Origin: Cytophagaceae bacterium
GTDB lineage: Bacteria; Bacteroidota; Bacteroidia; Cytophagales; Spirosomataceae
Direction: 5' to 3'
Assembly (NCBI GenBank): GCA_947450865.1
Contig: CANFWR010000010.1
Span: 1 to 36,899 of the forward strand
Length of the DNA: 36,899 nucleotides
Each line of letters opens with the position of its first letter. Position 1 is the first letter of the stretch. The notes beneath the pieces are model-generated. The model saw only the letters and a list, made by a program, of their open reading frames with translations, was not told the origin of the DNA and did not search any database. Shown piece after piece: positions 16,452 to 25,219 of the stretch. The translations under genes were made by a program, and so were the position numbers.

Positions 16452-17566
16452 TCGAGTGTTTTTATTAGTGATTTTAGTTGTTCTACTGTGTGTTTTGCGC
16501 TGATCGTGATGCGAATGCGTTCTTTGCCTTTTGCTACTGTGGGGAAAACGATGGGCTTGATGGCGAATTCACTAGCGGAGGCTGCTTTGGCTCGCACGGC
16601 TTCGTTTCCGGTCACAAAGAAGGTTTGGATGGCTGTTTGGCTATCTCCCCAGGCATCAGAATGGCAGTTTGCACGGAAGAAAGCGATGTTTTTTTGCAGT
16701 TTTTGTCTGGCTTCGTTTTGAGAAGGCAAATAGTGCAAGGTGCTTAAAAGCGCTGAAACGTGTGCCGGTGTTGGTGCTGTAGAATAAATGAACGGTCTGG
16801 CGAAGTTCACGAGGTATTCTTTGAGGGTCAAAGACCCCAAGACCACCGCTCCCGCATTTCCCCAAGCTTTCCCGAACGTGAATACCCGAGCAAAAATGTC
16901 CTCGCATAGTCCCAATTCGTAGACTAATCCTTGTCCTTCAGGACCGTAAACGCCTCCAGAATGTGCCTCATCCACGATGAGTTCGGCCTGGTATTTATTT
17001 TTTAATTCGACCAATGCGCGCAACGGTGCCACATCGCCATCCATCGAATAAACCGATTCCACGACGATCCACTTGCGTGTTTCCGCAGGGTATTGATCTA
17101 AAAGATGAACTAGGTCATTTAGGTTATTGTGCTTGAAGATTCGTCGTTCGGCTTTCGAGAGACGTAAACCATCGATCAAACTCGCGTGTAATAGTTTATC
17201 GCAGAAAATGACGTCGCCTTCTTGTGGTAAGGAAGAGATCAAACCGATGTTTGCATCGTAGCCTGAACTAAACAGCAAAGCGGCTTCTGATCCGTGAAAG
17301 GCAGCGCATTCTTTTTCGAATTGTTCGATTAAGGCAGAGTGTCCTGAAATAAGACGTGAACCGGTGGCCCCATTTTTGCGTGCCGCTACAGGTAAAGCCT
17401 CAAAATCGCGCGCAATAGACGCTGCGAGCACAGGATCCGATGCTAATCCGAGGTAATCGTTTGAGCAGAAATCTGTGCGGCCATCCAGCACGGATAATTG
17501 CCTGAATAAGCCCTCTTTACGACGGGATTCCAGAAGGTCAATAAGCTGCTGCTGAATGTTTTCCAT
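16448..17566 (-). CDS. bioF: 8-amino-7-oxononanoate synthase
   Basis: 'DFCSNDYLGLASDP', 'GATGSRLISGHSALIEQFE', 'VDEAHSGGVYGPEGQGL', PLP Lys 'TFGKAWGNAGA'; first gene of the bio operon. Confidence 0.93.
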   Translation of the reverse strand: MENIQQQLIDLLESRRKEGLFRQLSVLDGRTDFCSNDYLGLASDPVLAASIARDFEALPVAARKNGATGSRLISGHSALIEQFEKECAAFHGSEAALLFSSGYDANIGLISSLPQEGDVIFCDKLLHASLIDGLRLSKAERRIFKHNNLNDLVHLLDQYPAETRKWIVVESVYSMDGDVAPLRALVELKNKYQAELIVDEAHSGGVYGPEGQGLVYELGLCEDIFARVFTFGKAWGNAGAVVLGSLTLKEYLVNFARPFIYSTAPTPAHVSALLSTLHYLPSQNEARQKLQKNIAFFRANCHSDAWGDSQTAIQTFFVTGNEAVRAKAASASEFAIKPIVFPTVAKGKERIRITISAKHTVEQLKSLIKTLE

Positions 17567-17752
17567 AGATTCTTGTGCTGCAAAACTACGAAATAATCGC
17601 TGTGGACGTGTATTTTATCATTTAATTGATTTTCAAGCCCAAATTTTGGCCTAAAACCTTGACAATTCCCCGCGAATACCGTAGTATTGCATGTCGATTC
17701 TGACAATTCAACGAGTAAACGTCCCCTAATTTTCTCATTTGACACACATTCT

Positions 17753-17764
17753 GACAGAACTGTC
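17753..17764. repeat. Short inverted repeat in the rho leader (GACAG-AA-CTGTC)
   Basis: Exact 5-bp arms, 33 nt upstream of the rho ATG (17797). Confidence 0.35.
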
Positions 17765-17796
17765 TGTTGTCAATCTTAATTAATCATTCCCCCTTT

Positions 17797-19272
17797 ATGG
17801 AAGATAAGCCTATCAAAAGAGTAAAAAAAGCACAAGAAGAAGATTCATCATCAAACGAACGACCTAAACGTCAACGAATTAAGAAGAGCGACGAAGAAGC
17901 TCCTTTGTTACCGATGGGAAACCAGGCTGAGGCGGAAGCGCCCACTGAAGCACCTATCGAATACAAAGAAGTGGCAGCTCCTGAAGAATTCTTAGTAGAT
18001 ACTTCCTTCATCACCAGCACAGAAAACACAAAAGACGAGGTTTCTCCTACGGATGCGCCAGTCGATGTAGATAAATTACCTAAGGAGGAGGCACCGGCAC
18101 CGGTCCACCACCACAATAAACACCGTTCGAATTATAACCAAGTCATCAAGGAATTAGATGGTTTGATCGAAAACGAGGGGGTGTTAGAGATTATGCAAGA
18201 GGGCGGTTACGGATTTATGCGTTCGTCTGATTACAATTATTTGGCTTCTCCAGATGATATTTATGTGTCCCCATCGCAGATCAAAATGTTTGGTTTGAAG
18301 ACAGGAGACACAATTTTAGGTAAGATTCGTCCACCGAAAGAAGGGGAGAAGTATTTCGCTTTATTAAAAGTGGAATCAGTGAATGGAAAGACGACGGATG
18401 AGATTCGCGACCGGATCAATTTTGAATATTTGACGCCTTTGTTCCCGGAGGAAAAGTTAAACTTGTCTTCGACGCCGGATAATTATTCGACGCGTATTTT
18501 GGACTTGTTTGCGCCTATCGGTAAGGGCCAAAGGGGTATGATCGTTGCCCAGCCTAAAACGGGTAAAACGGTTTTATTGAAAGACATCGCAAACGCGATT
18601 TCCCGTAACCACCCTGAGGTGTATTTGATCATTTTATTGATCGATGAGCGTCCAGAGGAGGTAACGGATATGCAGCGTTCCGTGCGTGCGGAAGTGATTT
18701 CATCTACCTTCGATGAGCAGGCAGAACGTCACGTAAAAGTGGCTAACCTGGTTTTAGAGAAGGCCAAAAGAATGGTGGAATGCGGCCACGATGTTGTTAT
18801 CCTATTAGATTCGATCACACGTCTTGCACGTGCCTACAATACAGTGGTTCCATCTTCTGGTAAGATTTTATCAGGTGGTGTGGATGCCAATGCGCTTCAC
18901 AAACCTAAGCGTTTCTTCGGAGCGGCTCGTAACGTCGAAAATGGCGGATCTTTAACCATCATCGCGACAGCCTTGATCGAGACAGGTTCTAAAATGGACG
19001 AAGTTATCTTTGAGGAATTCAAAGGAACGGGTAACATGGAATTACAATTAGATCGCAAGTTAGCGAACCGCCGAATCTATCCATCGATCGATGTGACGGC
19101 TTCGGGAACGCGTCGCGAGGATCTATTGATGGATCCAGCGGTGCTACAACGTGTTTGGATCTTGCGCAAGCACATGTCCGACATGAACTCGGTAGAGGCG
19201 ATGGAATTCTTGCAACAGCAAATGAAAGGTACGAGGAACAACGAAGAGTTCTTGGTGTCCATGAATCGCTAA
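17797..19272 (+). CDS. rho: Transcription termination factor Rho
   Basis: '[35 protein letters not shown]', '[32 protein letters not shown]', '[13 protein letters not shown]', '[11 protein letters not shown]'. ATG at 17797 ([11 protein letters not shown]). Confidence 0.96.
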   Translation: MEDKPIKRVKKAQEEDSSSNERPKRQRIKKSDEEAPLLPMGNQAEAEAPTEAPIEYKEVAAPEEFLVDTSFITSTENTKDEVSPTDAPVDVDKLPKEEAPAPVHHHNKHRSNYNQVIKELDGLIENEGVLEIMQEGGYGFMRSSDYNYLASPDDIYVSPSQIKMFGLKTGDTILGKIRPPKEGEKYFALLKVESVNGKTTDEIRDRINFEYLTPLFPEEKLNLSSTPDNYSTRILDLFAPIGKGQRGMIVAQPKTGKTVLLKDIANAISRNHPEVYLIILLIDERPEEVTDMQRSVRAEVISSTFDEQAERHVKVANLVLEKAKRMVECGHDVVILLDSITRLARAYNTVVPSSGKILSGGVDANALHKPKRFFGAARNVENGGSLTIIATALIETGSKMDEVIFEEFKGTGNMELQLDRKLANRRIYPSIDVTASGTRREDLLMDPAVLQRVWILRKHMSDMNSVEAMEFLQQQMKGTRNNEEFLVSMNR

Positions 19273-19289
19273 AAGGAATCGCTAATATT

Positions 19290-20072
19290 ATGTCAGACAT
19301 ACAGCCAGTTTGGTTCATTGGGCACGGAAGCCCAATGAACGCACTGGCGGACAATCCCTTCACTTCTTCATTAAATACGCTAGGGGCATCTATTGCGCCA
19401 CCTAAAGCTATTTTAGTCGTGTCTGCTCACTGGTTAACGCGCGGTATTACACAAGTACAAGCGTCGCCGATGCCAGAGACCATCCATGATTTTGGTGGAT
19501 TTCCCCGTGCCTTGCACGAATTTCAATACCCCGCACCGGGAAGCCCAGAAACCGCCAAAATGCTTGCCTCTGGCTCTCAAAAAATCCAAGAAACCACCGA
19601 ATGGGGTTTAGATCACGGCGCCTGGTCGGTCCTTTGCCATCTATTTCCGAATCATAACATTCCCTGTTTTGAGATGTCGATTGACTATTCTCAGCCATTG
19701 GCCTACCACGTCACACTCGCTCAGGAATTACAATTCTTGCGGGAAAGAGGTGTCTTGATCGTGGGAAGCGGGAATATTGTACACAATTTACAGGCGAGTA
19801 TCCCAAATCTCTCGACGGGTCAGGAACATTTCGCTTACGATTGGGCTCAAGAATTTGACGCCTGGACGATGCAGAAATTGCTGGATAAAGATATTTCGAG
19901 TTTAGTGGATTATACGCGCGCGCCGGGTGGATTAAAATCTGTTCCTACGCCGGATCACTACATTCCGATGTTGTATGCGTTGGCTTTGGCCCGAAAAGAC
20001 GAGACAGTTCGATTCACTTACGATGAACTCGTATATGGGGGAATCTCGATGCGCTGCTTCGAAATCGCTTAA
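19290..20072 (+). CDS. ygiD: 4,5-DOPA dioxygenase extradiol-like protein (class III extradiol dioxygenase family)
   Basis: '[23 protein letters not shown]', '[12 protein letters not shown]', '[24 protein letters not shown]', '[12 protein letters not shown]'. Start chosen at ATG 19290, 17 nt after the rho stop. Confidence 0.87.
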   Translation: MSDIQPVWFIGHGSPMNALADNPFTSSLNTLGASIAPPKAILVVSAHWLTRGITQVQASPMPETIHDFGGFPRALHEFQYPAPGSPETAKMLASGSQKIQETTEWGLDHGAWSVLCHLFPNHNIPCFEMSIDYSQPLAYHVTLAQELQFLRERGVLIVGSGNIVHNLQASIPNLSTGQEHFAYDWAQEFDAWTMQKLLDKDISSLVDYTRAPGGLKSVPTPDHYIPMLYALALARKDETVRFTYDELVYGGISMRCFEIA

Positions 20073-21286
20073 TAGCCCAGAAAAACTTTGTCGATGATGC
20101 TGCAAGCTTGATCCATCTCCGCACCGGTGATGGTGAGGGGAGGAGCTAAACGGATTTTATTGCCGTGAGTAGGTTTCGCCAATAAGCCCTTTTTCATCAG
20201 ATCTAAACAGATTTCCCAAGCCACGTGGCTATCTTCGTCGGTGTCGATTTCGATGGCACACAATAGGCCTTTTCCTCTGACTGATTTAATTAAGGCGGTT
20301 TTATCGCGTAGACTTTCTAAAAACGTCAACAACTGCAAACCTCGAACGGTAGCATTTTCAACTAAATCCTCATCTTCGATGATATCGATGGCCACGTTTG
20401 TCACGGCGCAGGCTAATGGATTTCCACCATAGGTCGAACCATGTTCACCTGGCTTGATGGTGAGCATAATCTCGTCGTTGCAGAGAACCGCGGAGACCGG
20501 CATAAATCCGCCCGAAAGCGCCTTGCCTAACAACAAAATATCTGGATGAACTAATTCGTGGTGGCAGGCTAACCAAGCTCCTGTACGCCCTAATCCGGTT
20601 TGGATCTCATCTGCAATGAAAAGGACGCGGTGTTTTTTGCATAAAGCTGCCGCTTTTTTCAAATAACCCGGCGACGGAATAACGACTCCAGCTTCGCCCT
20701 GAATGGGTTCCACCATGAAAGCAGCGACATGCGGGTTTTGTAATTTCTCTTCTAGAGCGGCTAAATCATTGTAGGGGATCTTACTGAAACCCGGAACAAA
20801 AGGACCGAAGTTGTGATAAGACGATGGATCATTCGACGACGATACCGCCGCGATCGTTCTCCCCCAAAAATTTCCTTCCGCAAAAATAATTTCCGCTTGA
20901 TTCGCCGGAACGCCTTTCACCTCATAAGCCCATTTACGCGCTAATTTGATGGCAGATTCGCCAGCTTCCACGCCCGTATTCATTAAGAGAATTTTTTCGT
21001 AGCCGAATTTCTCCGCTAATTTCTTCTCCGTCGAACCTAATAGATTCGTGTGAAAAGCGCGGGAGCTAAGCGTTAACTTAGATGCCTGATCCGAAATCGC
21101 TTTGACTAAACGCGGATGGCAATGTCCCTGATTCACTGCGCTATAGGCAGATAAAAAATCCAGGTACTTTTTACCTGTTACATCATACACATGTACCCCC
21201 TCACCGCGTTCTAAAACGACCGGCAATGGATGGTAATTATGTGCCCCAAAATCAGATTCTAAATCAATGTACTCTTGTGGGGTCAT
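20069..21286 (-). CDS. rocD: Ornithine--oxo-acid aminotransferase
   Basis: '[41 protein letters not shown]', '[18 protein letters not shown]', '[15 protein letters not shown]', '[18 protein letters not shown]'. Confidence 0.93.
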   Translation of the reverse strand: MTPQEYIDLESDFGAHNYHPLPVVLERGEGVHVYDVTGKKYLDFLSAYSAVNQGHCHPRLVKAISDQASKLTLSSRAFHTNLLGSTEKKLAEKFGYEKILLMNTGVEAGESAIKLARKWAYEVKGVPANQAEIIFAEGNFWGRTIAAVSSSNDPSSYHNFGPFVPGFSKIPYNDLAALEEKLQNPHVAAFMVEPIQGEAGVVIPSPGYLKKAAALCKKHRVLFIADEIQTGLGRTGAWLACHHELVHPDILLLGKALSGGFMPVSAVLCNDEIMLTIKPGEHGSTYGGNPLACAVTNVAIDIIEDEDLVENATVRGLQLLTFLESLRDKTALIKSVRGKGLLCAIEIDTDEDSHVAWEICLDLMKKGLLAKPTHGNKIRLAPPLTITGAEMDQACSIIDKVFLGY

Positions 21287-22458
21287 AGCAATTCGTAAAT
21301 TCCCGCTACCCCTTGACCGCCACCTACGCAGGCTGTAACCATACCGTATTTTTGGTTGCGCAGACGCATTTCATTGAATAATTGGATGGATAATTTAGCG
21401 CCAGAGCATCCTAGTGGATGACCTAAAGCAATGGCTCCGCCGTTCACATTCACGATGTTTGGATCGATATCGAGGGTTTTCATAACGGCCAAAGACTGCG
21501 CCGCAAATGCCTCGTTCAATTCAATTTGTTGAATATCCTTCAGCGTTAAACCCGCTTTTTTCAAAGCGATTGGAATCGCCTCTACTGGTCCAATTCCCAT
21601 CAAGCTAGGTTCCACACCCGCTGTCGCGTAGGAAACCATCCGAGCGATAGGCTCTAAATGTAGTTCTTTGACTAATTTCTCCGAAACGACTAAAACGAAA
21701 GCCGCTCCATCGGAAGTTTGGGACGCATTACCCGCGGTAACCGTTCCGCCCATTGCGAATGCAGGTCTTAATTTACCTAAAGCTTCGATCGTAGTATCCG
21801 CACGTGGACCTTCGTCTTCAGACACGGTCCAGCTGCGGGATTGTTTCTTACCTGATTTGGCATCGAAATAATTCTCCGTTACTTCCACGGGAACGATTTG
21901 CGACGTGAATTTTCCGGCTTTTTGTGCCTCCAAAGCTTTCATATGAGAAGCAAAAGAGAACGCATCTTGCTCGTCGCGAGTCACGTTGTATTTCTTACTT
22001 ACTTCCTCTGCCGTCAGACCCATTCCGATATAGTAATCGGGATGTTCGTTCGCAATTCCATAGTTCAAGACCGTTTTATGGCCCATCATTGGTAACATCG
22101 TCATCGATTCGGTTCCACCTGCAATGACGCAATCGGCCATGCCGGAAGCCACTTTAGCGGAGGCTAAAGCAATCGCTTCTAAACCAGAACCGCAATAACG
22201 GTTGATGATGAAACCGGGAACGTTTTTAGGTAGTGATAAAAGGGAAATGTAGCGCGCCATTTGCATCCCTTGCTCTGCTTCGGGAATGGCGTTGCCCACG
22301 ATCAAATCGTCGACACGCGCCGGATCTAAATTAGGCACTTGCTTCATCAAATGTTTAATGACTTCCGCCGCTAAATCATCTGGACGCATCGTTCTGAAAC
22401 CTCCTCTTTTGGCTTTTGCAACTGCTGTGCGGTAACCTGCTATGATATATGCATTCAT
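21283..22458 (-). CDS. fadA: Acetyl-CoA acyltransferase (thiolase)
   Basis: '[38 protein letters not shown]', '[20 protein letters not shown]', '[18 protein letters not shown]'. Confidence 0.93.
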   Translation of the reverse strand: MNAYIIAGYRTAVAKAKRGGFRTMRPDDLAAEVIKHLMKQVPNLDPARVDDLIVGNAIPEAEQGMQMARYISLLSLPKNVPGFIINRYCGSGLEAIALASAKVASGMADCVIAGGTESMTMLPMMGHKTVLNYGIANEHPDYYIGMGLTAEEVSKKYNVTRDEQDAFSFASHMKALEAQKAGKFTSQIVPVEVTENYFDAKSGKKQSRSWTVSEDEGPRADTTIEALGKLRPAFAMGGTVTAGNASQTSDGAAFVLVVSEKLVKELHLEPIARMVSYATAGVEPSLMGIGPVEAIPIALKKAGLTLKDIQQIELNEAFAAQSLAVMKTLDIDPNIVNVNGGAIALGHPLGCSGAKLSIQLFNEMRLRNQKYGMVTACVGGGQGVAGIYELL

Positions 22459-22469
22459 CTTCGTACGAT

Positions 22470-24875
22470 TTAATTTCTGAGTGGTTTACCGCCACCTAAT
22501 AAACTTTGGATTCTGTCCATGGTCTTTTTCTCGCCACATAAAGAAAGGAAAGCCTCTCTTTCTAGGTCGAGTAAATACGTTTCGCTCACGACTTGCGGAG
22601 CGTCTAAATCGCCACCGCAGATCGCGTAGGCTAATTTATTCGCAATTAAGGCATCGTGTTCTGAGATGTAACGTCCCATTAACATGCCTTGGATACCTGC
22701 TTTGAATAGGGCCAAACCTTGTTTTCCCTCCACCCAGACATCGTTGCGTCTCGCTTTTTGGACATATCCTGCGTCTGCTAAGGCCAAAGCCTCTCTTTTC
22801 GCTTCCGATATCACTTGGTTGCGATTCAACACGATGCGATCCTGAGCGCGTAAATAATTCATTTCTCTCGCCTCGTGCGCCGAAGTACTTACGCGCGCAG
22901 TCGCTATATTCATAAAGGCCTCTTGCAAACGGTTCAACTCCACATCGCCTGCACGACGTGCATCGCCCATCCGCAACGCCATCTCTTTCGTTCCACCACC
23001 GGCAGGAATCAAACCGACCCCCACTTCGACTAAACCCATATACAATTCCGCGTGAGCGACAATCTTGTCTGCGTGTAAGTTAATCTCGCAACCTCCGCCT
23101 AGCGCCAATGTATGAGGCGCCACCACTACCGGAATGCCCGAGTAGCGCACGCGCATCATCGTTTCTTGGAAGGTAGCGATCATCGTATTGATGTCGTCAA
23201 ATTTCTGCTCCATTGCGAACATGAACAACATCCCTAGATTCGCACCCGCAGAAAATGCCTCGTTCGACTCGTTTCCGATCACTAAACCTTGGAAATCTTT
23301 TTCCGCCGTTGCGATTGCCTCTTGAATGCCTTCCAGCACGCCTTGGCCCATCGTGTTCATCTTCGAGTGGAATTCTAAACCTAATATGCCATCGCCTAAA
23401 TCCACGATATGCATATCGTCATTTGACGAAACCGTCTTCGTAGGCTTTAAGATCTGCAAATTGATTTGCTTTTCTGCTCCTGCAATCGCTTGGTATTTCT
23501 TGGTTGCGATGTCGTAGAACAAACGCTTACCGCCCTCTACTTTGTAGAAAGTGATATTTCCTGCGGCCACCATCTCGGTTACCCAAGCTGCCGGCGCAAG
23601 ACCTTCTACTTTCATTAATTCGATACCGTTTACAACACCGATGGCATCCCAGGTTTCGAATACTCCCATCTCCCAGCCAAAACCCGCGCAAATCGCTTGG
23701 TCAATTTTGACCAAATCATCTGCAATCTCCGGAATTCGATTCGACGCATAACGGAAACCATCGAGGATGGTTTTGCGGTAGAATTCACCCGCTAAATCTT
23801 TTCCCGCTAATAAAAGCGCGAAGCGATCAGCTAGGTTATCGATCGCTTTCGAGCGATCTAATGTTTCAAAGTTGACTCTTTCCGCAGCGCGGTATTCAAA
23901 GGTGTGTAGATCCAGGCTCAGGATGACCGTCTTGCCTTTTTCGTCTTTGGTCTTCTTATAAAATCCTTGACCCGTTTTGTCGCCCAGCCATTTGTTTTCC
24001 ATCAAACGCTGTAACATCACCGGTAGGTTGAAAATCTCTTTGCTTTCGTCGTTTACTAAAGCTGCCTTTAAATTGTTCGCCACATGAACCGTGGTGTCTA
24101 AACCGACTACATCCGAAAGGCGGAACGTACCCGATTTAGGACGACCTACGACTTTGGACGTTAATTTATCGACTTGCTCTACCGTTAAGCCTAATTCCTC
24201 CACGACTTTCATCGTCTGCATCATCGAATAAACGCCAATGCGGTTGGCGATAAAGGCAGGAGTGTCTTTGCAAAGAACGGCTGTTTTGCCTAATTGCGTT
24301 TCGCCGTAGCCTAACAAGAATTCGATTATCGCTTTGTCCGTTTTAGGACCTGGAATCACTTCGAATAAACGTAGGTAACGAGGAGGGTTGAAGAAGTGGG
24401 TTCCGCAGAAATGTTTTTGAAAATCTTCACTTCTGCCTTCTGACATCAAATGAATCGGAATACCCGATGTATTTGAGGTGACTAGGGTGCCCGGTGTGCG
24501 GAACTTCTCTACCTTTTCGTAGAGCGATTGTTTGATGGCTAGGTTTTCTACGACTACCTCCATGATCCAGTCCGCTGAACTGATTTCCGAAAGGTTGTCA
24601 TCGAAGTTGCCTAGCTTGATGTTATTCGCAAAGCCAGCTGCGTAGAGCGATGCGGGCTTTGCTTTTATAGTTTGTTGAAATGCTGCGTTGACGATTCGGT
24701 TGCGTACCGAAGGGTGTTCTAAACGAAGACCTTTGGCCTCTTCCTCTGGGCTCAAAGTCTGTGGTGCAATGTCCAATAAAAGGACCTGAACCCCAATATT
24801 TGCGAAATGACAGGCTATTCTAGAGCCCATAATTCCTGAGCCTAAAATGGCTACTTTTTTAATGGCACGATTCAT
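22470..24875 (-). CDS. 3-hydroxyacyl-CoA dehydrogenase / enoyl-CoA hydratase fusion (FadN-like domain order)
   Basis: N-terminal 'KKVAILGSGIMGSRIACHFANIGVQVLLLDI' (HAD), C-terminal enoyl-CoA hydratase region ('ESNEAFSAGANLGMLF', 'GLVEVGVGLIPAGGGTKEMALR'). ATG at 24875 chosen. Confidence 0.92.
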   Translation of the reverse strand: MNRAIKKVAILGSGIMGSRIACHFANIGVQVLLLDIAPQTLSPEEEAKGLRLEHPSVRNRIVNAAFQQTIKAKPASLYAAGFANNIKLGNFDDNLSEISSADWIMEVVVENLAIKQSLYEKVEKFRTPGTLVTSNTSGIPIHLMSEGRSEDFQKHFCGTHFFNPPRYLRLFEVIPGPKTDKAIIEFLLGYGETQLGKTAVLCKDTPAFIANRIGVYSMMQTMKVVEELGLTVEQVDKLTSKVVGRPKSGTFRLSDVVGLDTTVHVANNLKAALVNDESKEIFNLPVMLQRLMENKWLGDKTGQGFYKKTKDEKGKTVILSLDLHTFEYRAAERVNFETLDRSKAIDNLADRFALLLAGKDLAGEFYRKTILDGFRYASNRIPEIADDLVKIDQAICAGFGWEMGVFETWDAIGVVNGIELMKVEGLAPAAWVTEMVAAGNITFYKVEGGKRLFYDIATKKYQAIAGAEKQINLQILKPTKTVSSNDDMHIVDLGDGILGLEFHSKMNTMGQGVLEGIQEAIATAEKDFQGLVIGNESNEAFSAGANLGMLFMFAMEQKFDDINTMIATFQETMMRVRYSGIPVVVAPHTLALGGGCEINLHADKIVAHAELYMGLVEVGVGLIPAGGGTKEMALRMGDARRAGDVELNRLQEAFMNIATARVSTSAHEAREMNYLRAQDRIVLNRNQVISEAKREALALADAGYVQKARRNDVWVEGKQGLALFKAGIQGMLMGRYISEHDALIANKLAYAICGGDLDAPQVVSETYLLDLEREAFLSLCGEKKTMDRIQSLLGGGKPLRN

Positions 24876-24954
24876 ATCTACGTTTTTAAATCTCGATGCG
24901 TAAATATAAATAAAAGGAATTATGTTATGCAAGCATACTAAATTTTATTTATGT

Positions 24955-24986
24955 AAAAAGGCGACCGCGCAGCGGTCGCCTTTTTT
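24955..24986. terminator. Bidirectional intrinsic terminator
   Basis: aaaaa-ggcgaccgc-gca-gcggtcgcc-tttttt: perfect 9-bp GC stem with A-run and T-run on opposite sides. Confidence 0.85.
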
Positions 24987-25048
24987 GTAAAAGGTCAAGG
25001 CGATCCCACAAGTTGTCTCGTTTCGGATACTACCGAACTTAAGTCGTA

Positions 25049-25071
25049 TCAGAACCGAACCGGTTTAATCT
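25049..25071 (+). repeat. Left copy of 23-nt imperfect direct repeat flanking the FG-GAP two-gene island
   Basis: TCAGAACCGAACCGGTTTAATCT; 20/23 identical to 29648-29670 (TCAAAACCGAACCAGTTAAATCT). Confidence 0.65.
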
Positions 25072-25219
25072 GTTTGATATTTTTAGATTTTCTGAACTCA
25101 TTAAAGTTAATTGAAATCAGTGTCTCGTGCTCTCTTATTTGCTGCCTGTTTACCGTTAAATAAGATTTTAAAATTGATAACTTTTTAGTTAGTAATTTCA
25201 AAATATAAATTAAATTGAA

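Noticed and set aside
17443-17745. 100-aa minus-strand ORF upstream of bioF
   Set aside because: Out of frame with bioF across its start and promoter region; no recognisable domain.
24987-25219. Possible tRNA or riboswitch upstream of the FG-GAP gene
   Set aside because: No cloverleaf or known riboswitch consensus could be traced by eye.
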